Assembly (NCBI RefSeq): GCF_012427705.1
Contig: NZ_CP048602.1
Span: 3,596,001 to 3,660,000, forward strand
DNA length: 64,000 nucleotides
Reading direction: 5' to 3'
DNA from: Vreelandella piezotolerans
GTDB taxonomy: Bacteria; Pseudomonadota; Gammaproteobacteria; Pseudomonadales; Halomonadaceae
Below, in pieces: positions 9,103-17,334 of this stretch. How positions within the stretch are numbered: the first letter of the stretch is position 1; the number at the start of each line of letters is the position of its first letter. The position numbers and the translations under genes were made by a program. The notes beneath the pieces are model-generated. The model ran no database searches. It saw nothing but the letters and a program-made list of their open reading frames with translations, and was not told the DNA's origin.

Positions 9103-9735
9103 TTAGGCCGTGGCCACCTGCGGGCGTCGCTCCTCCAGCATGCCTTTATCGAGAATGAAGCGAATGATCTCTTCGAGGCCCACGCCGTCGTAGAGATTGG
9201 TGAACACGAACGGCCGCTCGCCGCGCATTTTCTTCGAGTCGCGCTCCATCACCTCCAGCGAGGCGTGTACCTGCTCGGCGATGTCGATCTTGTTGATGAT
9301 CAGAAGGTCCGATTTGGTGATGCCCGGGCCCCCTTTGCGGGGAATCTTATCGCCAGCGGACACATCGATGACGTAGAGCGTCAGGTCGGAAAGCTCGGGG
9401 CTAAAGGTAGCAGAGAGGTTATCCCCGCCGGATTCGACCAGCACCAGCTCCAACTTAGGATGACGGGCGTGTAACTCATCGATGGCCGCCAAGTTCATGG
9501 AGGCATCTTCCCGAATCGCCGTGTGCGGGCAGCCGCCGGTTTCGACACCGAGAATGCGGTCGGCGGGCAGCGCATCGTGCTTGAGCAGGAAATCGGCGTC
9601 TTCGCGGGTATAGATATCGTTGGTGACCACGGCGATATCGTAGTGGTCGCGCAGTGCCGAGCAGAGTTGCTTGAGCAGGGCGGTTTTGCCGGAGCCGACC
9701 GGGCCACCCACGCCAACGCGTAAACAGTGAGTCAT
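9103..9735 (-). CDS. ureG: Urease accessory GTPase UreG
   Basis: 210-residue SIMIBI-class GTPase that powers nickel delivery to apo-urease with UreD, UreF and UreE. The P-loop [12 protein letters not shown] is at about residues 10-21. The Cys-Pro-His metal motif is in [15 protein letters not shown], and the [16 protein letters not shown] and INKIDIA (base-specificity NKxD) motifs are intact. The length is normal for UreG. It is the last gene of the minus-strand urease operon, 27 bases after ureF. Confidence 0.97.
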   Translation of the reverse strand: MTHCLRVGVGGPVGSGKTALLKQLCSALRDHYDIAVVTNDIYTREDADFLLKHDALPADRILGVETGGCPHTAIREDASMNLAAIDELHARHPKLELVLVESGGDNLSATFSPELSDLTLYVIDVSAGDKIPRKGGPGITKSDLLIINKIDIAEQVHASLEVMERDSKKMRGERPFVFTNLYDGVGLEEIIRFILDKGMLEERRPQVATA

Positions 9736-9762
9736 GATGTTTCTCCTAATGGATAACGCCCG

Positions 9763-10476
9763 CTAACTTCGAAACAGGCGGGAGTATTGGGTTTCGTGTA
9801 GAGCGCTGGCGATCGCGACGCCTGGCAGAGCGGGGCCAAGCTCGTCATCGTCGAGTTGATGCGCTTGGTCGACCGCCGTCACCAGCTCTCCCCGTAACCG
9901 TTCGATGATGCGTTGCGCCGCCGTATGGCCCAGCGGTAATGCCTTACAGGCCACCGCAAGCTGGTTTTCCAGCCACGCCCAGCCAAACCCCAGCAGCGCT
10001 TGACGCACCGGAATGCCACGCTGGTAGGCCGCCCAGGCAAACAGCGTGACATAGCCTGCCTGAGGCGGCAGCAAGGGCGTGAGTGAGTCTTCACTAGGCA
10101 GCCGTTCATGTTGGGGTAACAGGTCGAGACTACCCAGCAGCCGCTTGAGCGAGGCGCCAAGGCGGCTATCTTCGGCGGCGAGTTCGGCGGTTTCACGGGT
10201 AGCGGCCAGCCAGTCATCCCATTCGGCAACGGCGGTGCCATCCTGCTGTTCGAAAGCGCGATGTAGCCGCTCGATCACGGGCAGCTCGCAGCGGCTCAAG
10301 CCATCGTCCAGCACGCCGGAGAGCCACTCGGCTAGGCTCTGCTCGTCACTCACCCAGCCCAGCTCAAAGGCGCTCTCCAGCCCTTGCGAGAAGGCAAAGG
10401 CACCGATGGGCAGCGCGGGGCTAACGAGCTGCATCAGCCCGAGCAGCGCGAGGTCGGATGGCGGCTCAGTGGGCAT
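9763..10476 (-). CDS. ureF: Urease accessory protein UreF
   Basis: UreF, about 237 residues with the start at 10476. It is an all-helical accessory protein that bridges UreD and UreG in the urease activation complex. Family signs are LALLGLMQLVSPALPIGAFAFSQGLE at the N terminus, ATRETAELAAEDSRLGASL in the middle and QTQYSRLFRS-like ending (ETQYSRLFRS). The start is uncertain: ATGs at 10476 and 10491 are both in frame, and the open frame continues upstream through the opposite-frame reading of the ureE histidine tail as a Thr run, which is not credible protein. With the 10476 start it overlaps the ureE stop by 11 bases, which suggests translational coupling; no clear Shine-Dalgarno is visible. 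Confidence 0.93.
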   Translation of the reverse strand: MPTEPPSDLALLGLMQLVSPALPIGAFAFSQGLESAFELGWVSDEQSLAEWLSGVLDDGLSRCELPVIERLHRAFEQQDGTAVAEWDDWLAATRETAELAAEDSRLGASLKRLLGSLDLLPQHERLPSEDSLTPLLPPQAGYVTLFAWAAYQRGIPVRQALLGFGWAWLENQLAVACKALPLGHTAAQRIIERLRGELVTAVDQAHQLDDDELGPALPGVAIASALHETQYSRLFRS

Positions 10477-10996
10477 GGTGGTGGTGCACATGGTCGTGGT
10501 CGTGGTCGTGGTCGTGGGAATGAGCGTGGTGATGACTGTGCGAATGCCCACCACCCACTTGATTATAGGCGCCGGGTTCGGGGTCGAAGGTGGCGTTGTG
10601 GTGCTCGAGCGTCGCGCCTAGCAGCTCGGCCAGCTCTTCGAGGACGTGGTCGGGTGGAAAACGTACCCAGCCGCCCTGCTCGTCTTCACCCAGTGCCAGC
10701 TGCACATGGCGATTGCCGAGGTGGTACGCCAGCCGGGCCAGGGGTAAGCCAGTACTCACTCGCGCGGTCACTACAGGCTCGATCGCGGCGCACACGCGGA
10801 CGACCTCCCCATTGTCGGCCTTCAGGCCATCGCCATCGCGCAATACCGGGCCGCGATCCAGAAACAACCCCAGCTCGCGGCCGCTATCGCTCTCGGCTTT
10901 CAAGCGGCCACGAATGCGCAGCTCGAAGGGCAGTGTCAGCGTGTCGCTGGCGGTGCTTTCGTCTATCGGCCCTAAGCGCTCAATTAATTTCAGCAT
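10466..10996 (-). CDS. ureE: Urease nickel metallochaperone UreE with His-rich tail
   Basis: 176-residue UreE. The N-terminal peptide-binding domain (about 1-75, with GRELGLFLDRGPVLRDGD) precedes the nickel-binding domain (about 76-145, including YHLGNRHVQLAL with the conserved metal His). The last 26 residues contain 16 His in HS, HD and HHHH runs, a nickel-storage tail as in Klebsiella UreE. This tail is encoded by a low-complexity run at about 10466-10545, which is also overlapped by the start of ureF. Unlike the tightly packed genes downstream, it is separated from ureC by 148 bases that contain a nested palindromic element. Confidence 0.96.
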   Translation of the reverse strand: MLKLIERLGPIDESTASDTLTLPFELRIRGRLKAESDSGRELGLFLDRGPVLRDGDGLKADNGEVVRVCAAIEPVVTARVSTGLPLARLAYHLGNRHVQLALGEDEQGGWVRFPPDHVLEELAELLGATLEHHNATFDPEPGAYNQVGGGHSHSHHHAHSHDHDHDHDHVHHHHAH

Positions 10997-11028
10997 GCTC
11001 TCATCCTTTCTCGATCCTTGAAGGCTGA

Positions 11029-11125
11029 GCCGGGGGTAGGCCGTAGAGAGGGTCTTTTGCCATGGATGGCAAAAGTAGCGTACAGGGACGTATTTACAGC
11101 GCCCTCTCGTAGGCCTACCCCCGGC
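11029..11125. repeat. Nested palindromic intergenic element (97 bp) between ureC and ureE
   Basis: The ends are perfect 13-bp inverted repeats (11029-11041 and 11113-11125, GCCGGGGGTAGGC and its complement). Inside them a second pair, GAGAGGG (11046-11052) and CCCTCTC (11102-11108), also pairs. A third exact 9-bp palindrome, TTTTGCCAT-GG-ATGGCAAAA, sits at 11055-11074. The layout resembles a small dispersed palindromic (REP/MITE-like) element. I found no second copy in this window. It can fold as one long hairpin in the operon mRNA and so may affect stability or expression of ureEFG relative to ureABC. Confidence 0.75.
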
Positions 11126-11144
11126 GCCCCGGGCAACAACTCAA

Positions 11145-12860
11145 TCAAAACAAGTGATACCGCTGCGCCAGCGGCAGTTCGTTGGCGGGCTCGCAGGTGA
11201 GCAGTTCGCCGTCGCAGCGCACTTCGTAAGTTTGCGGGTCGACGGTGAGCTCTGGGCAGGCGTCGTTGAGCTTCATGTCCTTTTTACGCACGCCGCGCAC
11301 GTTCTTGCAGGCGGACAACGTGCTTTGTAGGCCAAGCCGCTCCTGGATGCCCGCATCGATGGCGGCCTGGCTGACGAAGTTGAGCCTTACCTGACTGGCC
11401 GCGCGGCCAAAGGTGCCGAACATGGGGCGGTAGTGCACCGGCTGCGGTGTAGGAATCGAGGCGTTGGGGTCGCCCATGGGTGCAGCCGCAATCATGCCGC
11501 CTTTCAAAATCAGCGATGGCTTCACGCCGAAGAACGCGGGCTTCCACAGCACCAAATCCGCCAGTTTACCTACCTCAATCGAGCCCACTTCATGGGCGAT
11601 GCCGTGGGTAATCGCAGGGTTGATGGTGTACTTGGCAATGTAACGCTTGGCGCGCAGGTTATCGGCCCCCATCGCCTCGTCTTCCGGCAGCAGGCCGCGC
11701 TGCACCTTCATTTTGTGCGCCGTTTGCCAGGTGCGGCAGACGACTTCGCCCACCCGGCCCATGGCCTGGGAGTCGGAAGCGATCATCGAGATCACGCCCA
11801 GGTCGTGCAGGATATCCTCGGCGGCGATGGTTTCGCGACGAATACGTGAATCGGCAAAGGCCACGTCTTCGGGAATATTGGGGTCCAGGTGGTGGCACAC
11901 CATGAGCATATCCAAGTGCTCGTCGATGGTGTTCACCGTGTAGGGACGTGTGGGGTTGGTGGAGGACGGAAGCACATACTCCTTGGAGCAGGCGGTGAGA
12001 ATGTCCGGGGCGTGACCGCCGCCTGCGCCTTCGGTGTGGTAGGTGTGGATGCCGCGCTCTTTGAAGGCCGCCAGGGTGTCTTCCACGAAGCCGGATTCGT
12101 TGAGCGTATCGGTGTGGATGGCGATCTGCACGTCGTACTTTTCCGCCACGCTCAGGCAGTTATCGATAGAGGCCGGGGTAGTCCCCCAGTCTTCGTGGAG
12201 TTTGAGGCCCATGGCACCGGCTTCCAACTGCGCTTCGAGCCCCTCCGGCAGGCTAGCGTTGCCCTTGCCGAGCAGGCCGATGTTCATGGGCAGATCGTCC
12301 ACTGCTTGCAGCATCTTGCCAATGTGCCACTCGCCGGGGGTGCAGGTGGTGGCGTTGGAGCCGGTGGCGGGGCCGGTGCCGCCGCCGAGCATGGTGGTGA
12401 CGCCGCTCATCAGCGCTTCTTCCACCTGCTGGGGGCAGATGAAGTGGATATGCGCGTCGATGCCGCCTGCAGTGAGAATTTTGCCTTCGCCCGCGATCAC
12501 TTCGGTGCCAGGCCCGATCACGATCTCAACATCGGGCTGGGTGTCGGGGTTGCCGGCTTTGCCGATGGCGGCGATGCGGCCGTTTTGCAGCCCCACATCG
12601 GCTTTGACGATGCCCCACCAGTCCAGAATCAGCGCGTTGGTGATCACGGTGTCCATCACCGAGGCATCCTGGCGCTGGCTTTGGCCCATGCCATCGCGGA
12701 TCACCTTGCCGCCGCCGAACTTCACTTCTTCACCGTAGTGGGTGGCGTCTTTTTCGACTTGGATCCAGAGTTCGGTGTCGCCTAGGCGCACGCGGTCGCC
12801 TACCGTGGGGCCGTACATATCGGCGTAGGCTTGCCGACTGATCTTGTTTACCGATTTCAT
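11145..12860 (-). CDS. ureC: Urease alpha (catalytic) subunit UreC
   Basis: 571-residue urease large subunit; urea is hydrolysed to ammonia and carbamate at a carbamylated-Lys dinickel centre in the cytoplasm. The N terminus [20 protein letters not shown], the metal HxH in [12 protein letters not shown] (about residue 136), the carbamylated Lys in GLKLHEDWG (about 218) and the flap Cys/His in VCHHLDP (about 321) are all present. The length matches the family (about 567-572). The ATG at 12860 is preceded by a GAGG stretch; 21 more in-frame codons upstream are not family-like. It is third of the structural genes, after ureA and ureB. Confidence 0.98.
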   Translation of the reverse strand: MKSVNKISRQAYADMYGPTVGDRVRLGDTELWIQVEKDATHYGEEVKFGGGKVIRDGMGQSQRQDASVMDTVITNALILDWWGIVKADVGLQNGRIAAIGKAGNPDTQPDVEIVIGPGTEVIAGEGKILTAGGIDAHIHFICPQQVEEALMSGVTTMLGGGTGPATGSNATTCTPGEWHIGKMLQAVDDLPMNIGLLGKGNASLPEGLEAQLEAGAMGLKLHEDWGTTPASIDNCLSVAEKYDVQIAIHTDTLNESGFVEDTLAAFKERGIHTYHTEGAGGGHAPDILTACSKEYVLPSSTNPTRPYTVNTIDEHLDMLMVCHHLDPNIPEDVAFADSRIRRETIAAEDILHDLGVISMIASDSQAMGRVGEVVCRTWQTAHKMKVQRGLLPEDEAMGADNLRAKRYIAKYTINPAITHGIAHEVGSIEVGKLADLVLWKPAFFGVKPSLILKGGMIAAAPMGDPNASIPTPQPVHYRPMFGTFGRAASQVRLNFVSQAAIDAGIQERLGLQSTLSACKNVRGVRKKDMKLNDACPELTVDPQTYEVRCDGELLTCEPANELPLAQRYHLF

Positions 12861-12971
12861 ATTTGCCTCTGCCTCAAGCGTTGAGTCCAGTGCTGGGCGG
12901 TCATCGGCTGTGTGAACAGTCACCCAGCCGATGCCCGCCCTACCGACGGTTGTTCTTTATTAATCCGTTGG

Positions 12972-13280
12972 CTAATCGAGCGGCCCCATCACATCGCCAC
13001 GGAAGCCGTAGATTTCCCGCTTGCCGACGAACGGTATCAGCGTGACGTCGCGGGTTTGGCCAGGTTCGAAGCGGATGGCGGTGCCGGCGGCGACGTCCAA
13101 CCGGTAGCCACGGGTCTTGTCGCGGTCGAACACCAGCGCCGGGTTGGCCTCGGCAAAGTGGTAGTGGGACCCCAGCTGAATGGGGCGGTCGCCGGTGTTG
13201 GCCACCTCGACGGTGATGCGTTCTCGGCCCGCGCACAGCTCGATATCACCTTCTTGCAACTGATACTCACCGGGAATCAT
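12972..13280 (-). CDS. ureB: Urease beta subunit UreB
   Basis: 102-residue urease beta subunit. [59 protein letters not shown] and the final [11 protein letters not shown] are typical of the family, and the length is normal for the three-subunit bacterial form. It lies 23 bases after ureA and 111 bases before ureC on the minus strand. It packs with UreA and UreC in the (ABC)3 enzyme and has no catalytic residues of its own. Confidence 0.97.
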   Translation of the reverse strand: MIPGEYQLQEGDIELCAGRERITVEVANTGDRPIQLGSHYHFAEANPALVFDRDKTRGYRLDVAAGTAIRFEPGQTRDVTLIPFVGKREIYGFRGDVMGPLD

Positions 13281-13303
13281 GGCGCTCTCCTAGCGGTGGA
13301 CGG

Positions 13304-13606
13304 TTAATTGATTGGGGTGTGAACGGTGACCAGCTTGGTACCGTCGGGGAAGGTGGCCTCCACCTGCACTTCATCGACCATCTCCGCCACGCCCTCCATC
13401 ACGTCGTCGCGGGTCAGGATCTCGCGGCCGTAACTCATCAAATCGGCCACGCTCTTGCCATCCCGTGCGCCTTCCATGATCTCGAAGCTGATCAGCGCCA
13501 CGGCTTCGGGGTAGTTGAGTTTCAGGCCGCGCGATTTGCGGCGTTCGGCAAGCTGAGCCGCGGTAAACAGCATCAGCTTGTCTTTGTCTCGTGGGGTTAA
13601 CTCCAT
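13304..13606 (-). CDS. ureA: Urease gamma subunit UreA
   Basis: 100-residue urease gamma subunit, of standard length. The family blocks [47 protein letters not shown], and [17 protein letters not shown] near the end are all present. It is 34 bases downstream of ureD. With ureB and ureC it forms the separate-subunit urease usual in proteobacteria. Confidence 0.98.
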   Translation of the reverse strand: MELTPRDKDKLMLFTAAQLAERRKSRGLKLNYPEAVALISFEIMEGARDGKSVADLMSYGREILTRDDVMEGVAEMVDEVQVEATFPDGTKLVTVHTPIN

Positions 13607-13640
13607 AGGGCTGCTCTCCAGCAGTGCTCGAAAGATAGAT

Positions 13641-14525
13641 TCAGGTTAGCCAAATACGCGGCGTGTGCGCCTTGCGCTCGATCCAACGGGGCCGCAGTAG
13701 GTGCCAGGCCTGCTCACACAGCGCCCAGGCCTCATTTCGGGATGCACCTAAATAGCGCAATAGCAGTACGCCATGGCGAACGGTCACCGCCCAGCGGGAG
13801 TTGCTCGGCAGCGCTTCACGCAATGCTTCAATAGCCGCAGCGGCATCGTCGATGCCCACCGCCCAGAGCGTGGCCTGCACCGTTGCGCCGCCTTGGCCCC
13901 AGCGGCCCACAAAGCGTGGGTGCCCGGGGTCGAGCGGCTGGCGTTCAAGCCACAGCGGTTTGCCATCCAGAGTCAAGCGAAAGTGCTGCTCGATGCGCCC
14001 GGAGACATAGGGCAGGTCGCTTGCCGGGCGGCCGAGGGCCATTACCTCCCAGCCTAAGCAGCGGGCTCGGCCCTGTAGCGCGATATGGGTGCGCTGAGTG
14101 CCCTTTGAGCCATCGAACGCGATGGTTTCCTGGGGCAGCCACTCCAAGGCGCCGCCCTCTTCGACCGTCAGCTCGGTGTTCTGGGTCCAAGCCACACCTT
14201 GGCTGTCAGCTTTGTAGAGCTTGTTGGCAGCGGGGGTGGTGAGCAGCGCGTGTGCGCCGCGCTCGACATGGGCACGAATGGTCAGCGCATCGCCGCTCAC
14301 CAGCCCCCCGGGCGGGTGTAGTACGTATACGTGGCACGCCTCATGGCTGCCCTCTGGATAGAACGGGCGCTGCACCCGTAACGGTCCTTGGTGGCGCGCC
14401 TGCACTAGCCGGGTAACACCATCGCGATGGGCAAAGCGTAGCGCCAGCGAGGCGGCCCAGCGGCGCTCGGCATCGAAACGGTGGCCTGAATCGGCGGCGG
14501 GTGGGGCAAGTTCGCTCAGCATCAT
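13641..14525 (-). CDS. ureD: Urease accessory protein UreD
   Basis: 294-residue UreD (UreH) accessory protein, a beta-rich scaffold that binds apo-urease and passes nickel from UreG. The blocks [46 protein letters not shown] and [14 protein letters not shown] are characteristic. It is the first gene of the ureDABC-EFG unit, and the sigma-54-type promoter starting about 45 bases upstream would drive the whole cluster. Two consecutive ATGs open the frame; no strong Shine-Dalgarno is visible. Confidence 0.96.
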   Translation of the reverse strand: MMLSELAPPAADSGHRFDAERRWAASLALRFAHRDGVTRLVQARHQGPLRVQRPFYPEGSHEACHVYVLHPPGGLVSGDALTIRAHVERGAHALLTTPAANKLYKADSQGVAWTQNTELTVEEGGALEWLPQETIAFDGSKGTQRTHIALQGRARCLGWEVMALGRPASDLPYVSGRIEQHFRLTLDGKPLWLERQPLDPGHPRFVGRWGQGGATVQATLWAVGIDDAAAAIEALREALPSNSRWAVTVRHGVLLLRYLGASRNEAWALCEQAWHLLRPRWIERKAHTPRIWLT

Positions 14526-14569
14526 GGGGCGCTATCGCTTCCTTGTGGATACATCATTGCCTTACGAAT

Positions 14570-14585
14570 GCAAAGAGTGCGCCAA
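14570..14585 (-). promoter_or_regulatory. Sigma-54 promoter of the urease operon
   Basis: On the minus strand the sequence is TTGGCGCACTCTTTGC. It has the obligatory GG-N10-GC spacing of RpoN promoters and fits TGGCAC-N5-TTGC apart from one position. The ureD start codon is about 45 bases downstream. It differs at only two positions from the corresponding 16-mer upstream of urtA. It shares the 314-base gap 14526-14839 with the start region of the divergent DUF2946 gene. Confidence 0.75.
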
Positions 14586-14670
14586 AATGGTGAAAGCGTG
14601 GTATCGGCGCTGCGCAGCCACCCACATCGCGGTCTACCTCTACCGACATGCGTTTCATTACCGCTCTCAA

Positions 14671-14716
14671 GCACCAAAAAAGAGCACCGCCATCCGATAT
14701 TGCACCAAATAGTCTC
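14671..14716. promoter_or_regulatory. Two NtrC-like half-conserved boxes upstream of ureD
   Basis: GCACCAAAAAAGAGC (14671-14685) and GCACCAAATAGTCTC (14702-14716) each carry a perfect left half of the NtrC site GCACC-N5-GGTGC, with a weak right half. Their centres are 31 bp apart, close to three helical turns, and about 120 and 150 bases upstream of the expected sigma-54 start. This is the usual enhancer position for NtrC. The weak right halves keep confidence moderate. Confidence 0.45.
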
Positions 14717-14839
14717 AATGACCGAAGGCGTCCTTCGCGGCAATACACCACAGCGTTCATATACGGCACTGAGTGCGCTGCTCACGCGTCAAGCTGTACA
14801 ATTCTCTCTCTTTAAGCCGCTTACAAAGCATAGTGTGAG

Positions 14840-15238
14840 ATGCGACCTTTCCGCTCGGCAAATTCCATGGGGTACCGTATAGCGCTCTACTTGGCGTTCG
14901 CGGCGCTCTTTCTGGTATTTGCCGGGCCGCTCCTCTCGCAGTTTCAAGCGCAGGGCCACGCTACCGCGCATGCCCATGGCCAGCATGCCACGCATTCTAC
15001 GACGTCGCCCGCCCCGTCGCCGCACGACCATGATCCGCTCCACCGCTGGTATCACCCCTGTGATTATTGCGGCTTATGGCAGCATACGCCGACCGCCCCT
15101 CAACACTTACCCGCCATTGGCAGCACGGCATTTCCATCGCGTACACCCCTGCCCTCGGTGTTCGCTTCGCGCGCTGCAGTGTCACGTCACTATCCCCACG
15201 CTCACTCCCGCGCCCCACCGTCGCCACGCCTCATTTAA
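14840..15238 (+). CDS. DUF2946-like small membrane-anchored protein
   Basis: 132 residues, or 123 if translation begins at the in-frame ATG at 14867. One N-terminal hydrophobic segment (YRIALYLAFAALFLVFAG) is followed by a His-rich stretch and the motif HPCDYCGLWQHTP, the CxxC pattern seen in DUF2946 proteins. Such proteins are often found beside PepSY and copper-related genes, and a metal-handling role fits here, with a PepSY protein 126 bases downstream and a PCuAC chaperone next. The C-terminal third is low in recognisable features. The function is unproven. Confidence 0.65.
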   Translation: MRPFRSANSMGYRIALYLAFAALFLVFAGPLLSQFQAQGHATAHAHGQHATHSTTSPAPSPHDHDPLHRWYHPCDYCGLWQHTPTAPQHLPAIGSTAFPSRTPLPSVFASRAAVSRHYPHAHSRAPPSPRLI

Positions 15239-15364
15239 CGCACCGATCTTTCCCCTTTGCCACCCCATGACGGGCCACCCCATAACGGGTGTGGCTAACC
15301 ACTTATTTTGCCCGTGACGTCGCTGGTACGCCCGGCGCGGCGCCACGGGCACTTGGAGCGTTGT

Positions 15365-16726
15365 ATGACGATGCCGTCTTCCCAGGTGGCGCGCAAAGCG
15401 TCACTCGATCTGTATCGCGCCGTTTGGCGCTGGCACTTTTATGCAGGCCTGTTAGTCCTGCCTTTTTTGATTACTCTGTCGCTGACCGGAGCGCTTTACC
15501 TGTTCGATGACGAGCTGGATGGCCTCATCCACTCCGATCTCAAGCGCGTGGAGGCACAGCAGGACGTGCAGCTACCCGCAACGCTCGTGAGCGCCGCGCT
15601 GCAGGCGCACCCCGGCACGGCGGTGAAGTACACCTCCCCCACCACGCCGGAAAGCTCGGCTGAAATTACCGTCAATGCCCTTAGCGGAGAACGGTTGGCC
15701 GTCTATGTGAACCCGTACACTGCCGAGGTGCTGGGCTCGCTGGATGACCGGGGCACGGTGATGTGGACCGTGCGCTACCTGCATAGCTTTAAATTTTTCG
15801 GGCAAACGCCGCGCAAGCTGATCGAGATGGCCGCGGGCTGGTCGATCTTGCTGGTCGCCACGGGCATCTATCTGTGGTGGCCACGCAAAGGTAGCGGCGG
15901 CGTGGTGCGCGTGCGCGGCAAGCCCAAAAGCCGCGTATTCTGGCGCGACCTGCACGCGGTGCTGGGGCTCTTTGTCGGCGGGTTTATCGTCTTTCTGGCC
16001 ATTACCGGCATGCCGTGGTCGGGGGTGTGGGGCGCGCAGGTGAATGAGTGGGCCAACGGCAATAACTTTGGCTACCCGTCCGGCGTGCGTGTTGAAGTGC
16101 CGATGTCCAACGCCTACCTGAGCGACCAGGGCAGCACGAGCTGGTCGCTGGAGCAGGCGCAAGTGCCGGAATCGACACCGCCCGCCGCGCCCACCCCGCG
16201 CATTGGGTTGAACAACGCCGTGGCGCAGCTGGAAGCGCTGGGCTTGCAGCAGGGCTACACGGTCAACCTACCTACCACGGCCGCCGGGGTGTACACCGGC
16301 TCGATTTATCCCGATGACTTGTCCCAGCAGCGCGTGGTCCACCTCGACCAGTACAGCGGCAAGCCGCTAATCGATATGCGCTACGCCGACTACGGCCCGC
16401 TCGGTCGCTGGCTGGAGTTTGGAATTAATGTACATTTGGGGCAGGAGTTTGGGCTGATCAATCAGCTCGTGCTGCTGGCGGTGTGTATCGCGATCATCGT
16501 GATGTGCGTGGCGGCCGGTGTGATGTGGTGGAAACGCCGTCCTTCGGGGGGCATGGGCGTGCCGCCCTTGCCCACTGATAAGCGCGTGTTTCGTGGGCTG
16601 ATCGCCATGTTAGTGATAGGCGGCGTGCTGTTTCCGCTCGTTGGGGCGTCGCTGCTCGTGATGCTGATCATCGACTGGCTGATCGTGCGGCCATTGCAAG
16701 AGCGCCGCCCCGCTCGCCAAGGCTAG
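15365..16726 (+). CDS. PepSY-associated TM protein (PepSY-TM family)
   Basis: 453-residue inner-membrane protein of the PepSY-associated TM family. The N-terminal WRWHFYAGLLVLPFLITLSLTG is the first TM segment with the conserved His. A periplasmic PepSY region follows (about 55-135), then further TM segments near 155-175, 200-220, 365-390 and 415-440. Family members take part in ferric-siderophore or cupric reduction and in TonB-linked metal uptake. The ATG at 15365 was chosen because GGAG lies 6 bases before it and it places the TM segment normally; 19 extra upstream codons are possible but lack support. It is convergent with the PCuAC gene. Confidence 0.88.
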   Translation: MTMPSSQVARKASLDLYRAVWRWHFYAGLLVLPFLITLSLTGALYLFDDELDGLIHSDLKRVEAQQDVQLPATLVSAALQAHPGTAVKYTSPTTPESSAEITVNALSGERLAVYVNPYTAEVLGSLDDRGTVMWTVRYLHSFKFFGQTPRKLIEMAAGWSILLVATGIYLWWPRKGSGGVVRVRGKPKSRVFWRDLHAVLGLFVGGFIVFLAITGMPWSGVWGAQVNEWANGNNFGYPSGVRVEVPMSNAYLSDQGSTSWSLEQAQVPESTPPAAPTPRIGLNNAVAQLEALGLQQGYTVNLPTTAAGVYTGSIYPDDLSQQRVVHLDQYSGKPLIDMRYADYGPLGRWLEFGINVHLGQEFGLINQLVLLAVCIAIIVMCVAAGVMWWKRRPSGGMGVPPLPTDKRVFRGLIAMLVIGGVLFPLVGASLLVMLIIDWLIVRPLQERRPARQG

Positions 16727-16755
16727 CGGGGCGGTAGACTGACGCGGCGGGCTGC

Positions 16756-17289
16756 TTAGTGCGCCGCGTGATTATGGCCATGACTATGACCACTTTCATG
16801 GTGGTGACCCTCTGGAGACTCCCCTACGGGCAGCACCCGAAGCTCGATCTCCATCGGCTCGGCGTGTTGGAACTCCAGCGTCACGGGGACGGGCTCACCC
16901 TCGACGATGGGTGAGTCCAGTTCCATCAACATCAAGTGCAAGCCGCCCGGCGCGAGCGTCACGCTCCCACCTGCCGGTAACTCGATGCCACCGGGCAGGG
17001 GGGCCATGCGCATCACATCGCCGTCCATCTCCATGATGTGAATCTCGACACGCTCGGTGACCGGACTGGTCGCTCCTATCAGCATGTCGTCGCCATCGCC
17101 GTGATTGGTAAGGGTGACGAAGCCACCGCCCGCCCCCGCTCCCGGCGGCGTGGCACGGGTCCAGGGTTGCTCCGCTTCGATAGCGGAGTGCCCTGCCATC
17201 GCCTCAGAGGAATCGCCACCGTGATGGGCCGCCAACAGCGGGGTACTCATCATCAACAGTGCTGTAAGTAGCGTAGCGCGCATCGACAT
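16756..17289 (-). CDS. Periplasmic copper chaperone PCu(A)C
   Basis: 177-residue secreted PCu(A)C-family protein. A signal peptide (about 1-20, ending STPLLA) leads into a cupredoxin-like fold with the copper motif formed by EIHIMEMDGDVMRM and GGLHLMLM, the expected H(M)-x10-M-x21-HxM pattern. The C terminus is extended with a His-rich tail (GHHHESGHSHGHNHAAH), an additional metal-binding segment. It delivers Cu(I), typically to the CuA centre of cytochrome oxidase, or buffers copper. The ATG at 17289 has GGAG 6 bases upstream. Its neighbour is the convergent PepSY gene; a 10-bp stem (16705-16714 with 16725-16734) spans the PepSY stop but lacks a T run. Confidence 0.9.
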   Translation of the reverse strand: MSMRATLLTALLMMSTPLLAAHHGGDSSEAMAGHSAIEAEQPWTRATPPGAGAGGGFVTLTNHGDGDDMLIGATSPVTERVEIHIMEMDGDVMRMAPLPGGIELPAGGSVTLAPGGLHLMLMELDSPIVEGEPVPVTLEFQHAEPMEIELRVLPVGESPEGHHHESGHSHGHNHAAH

Positions 17290-17334
17290 GGTGTTCTCCG
17301 TAGATAAATGACCGAAACAAGGCAGACAGCGATA

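Noticed and set aside
10477..10554. Upstream start of ureF with a Thr run
   Set aside because: The added residues are the alternate-frame reading of the ureE His-tail repeat and have no family support.
11889..12785. Long plus-strand open frame (nearly 300 codons) opposite ureC
   Set aside because: It is Gly/Val/His-rich, has no recognisable family, no ribosome site, and lies wholly opposite a perfect urease alpha gene. It is a GC-rich shadow frame.
14840..15317. Alternative plus-strand frames overlapping the DUF2946 gene (14919-15317 and 15067-15270)
   Set aside because: They are Arg/Pro/His-rich with no TM segment or motif. The 14840 frame has a TM segment and the CDYC motif.
16705..16734. 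10-bp hairpin spanning the PepSY stop codon
   Set aside because: The stem is perfect but no T run follows in either direction, so I did not list it as a terminator.
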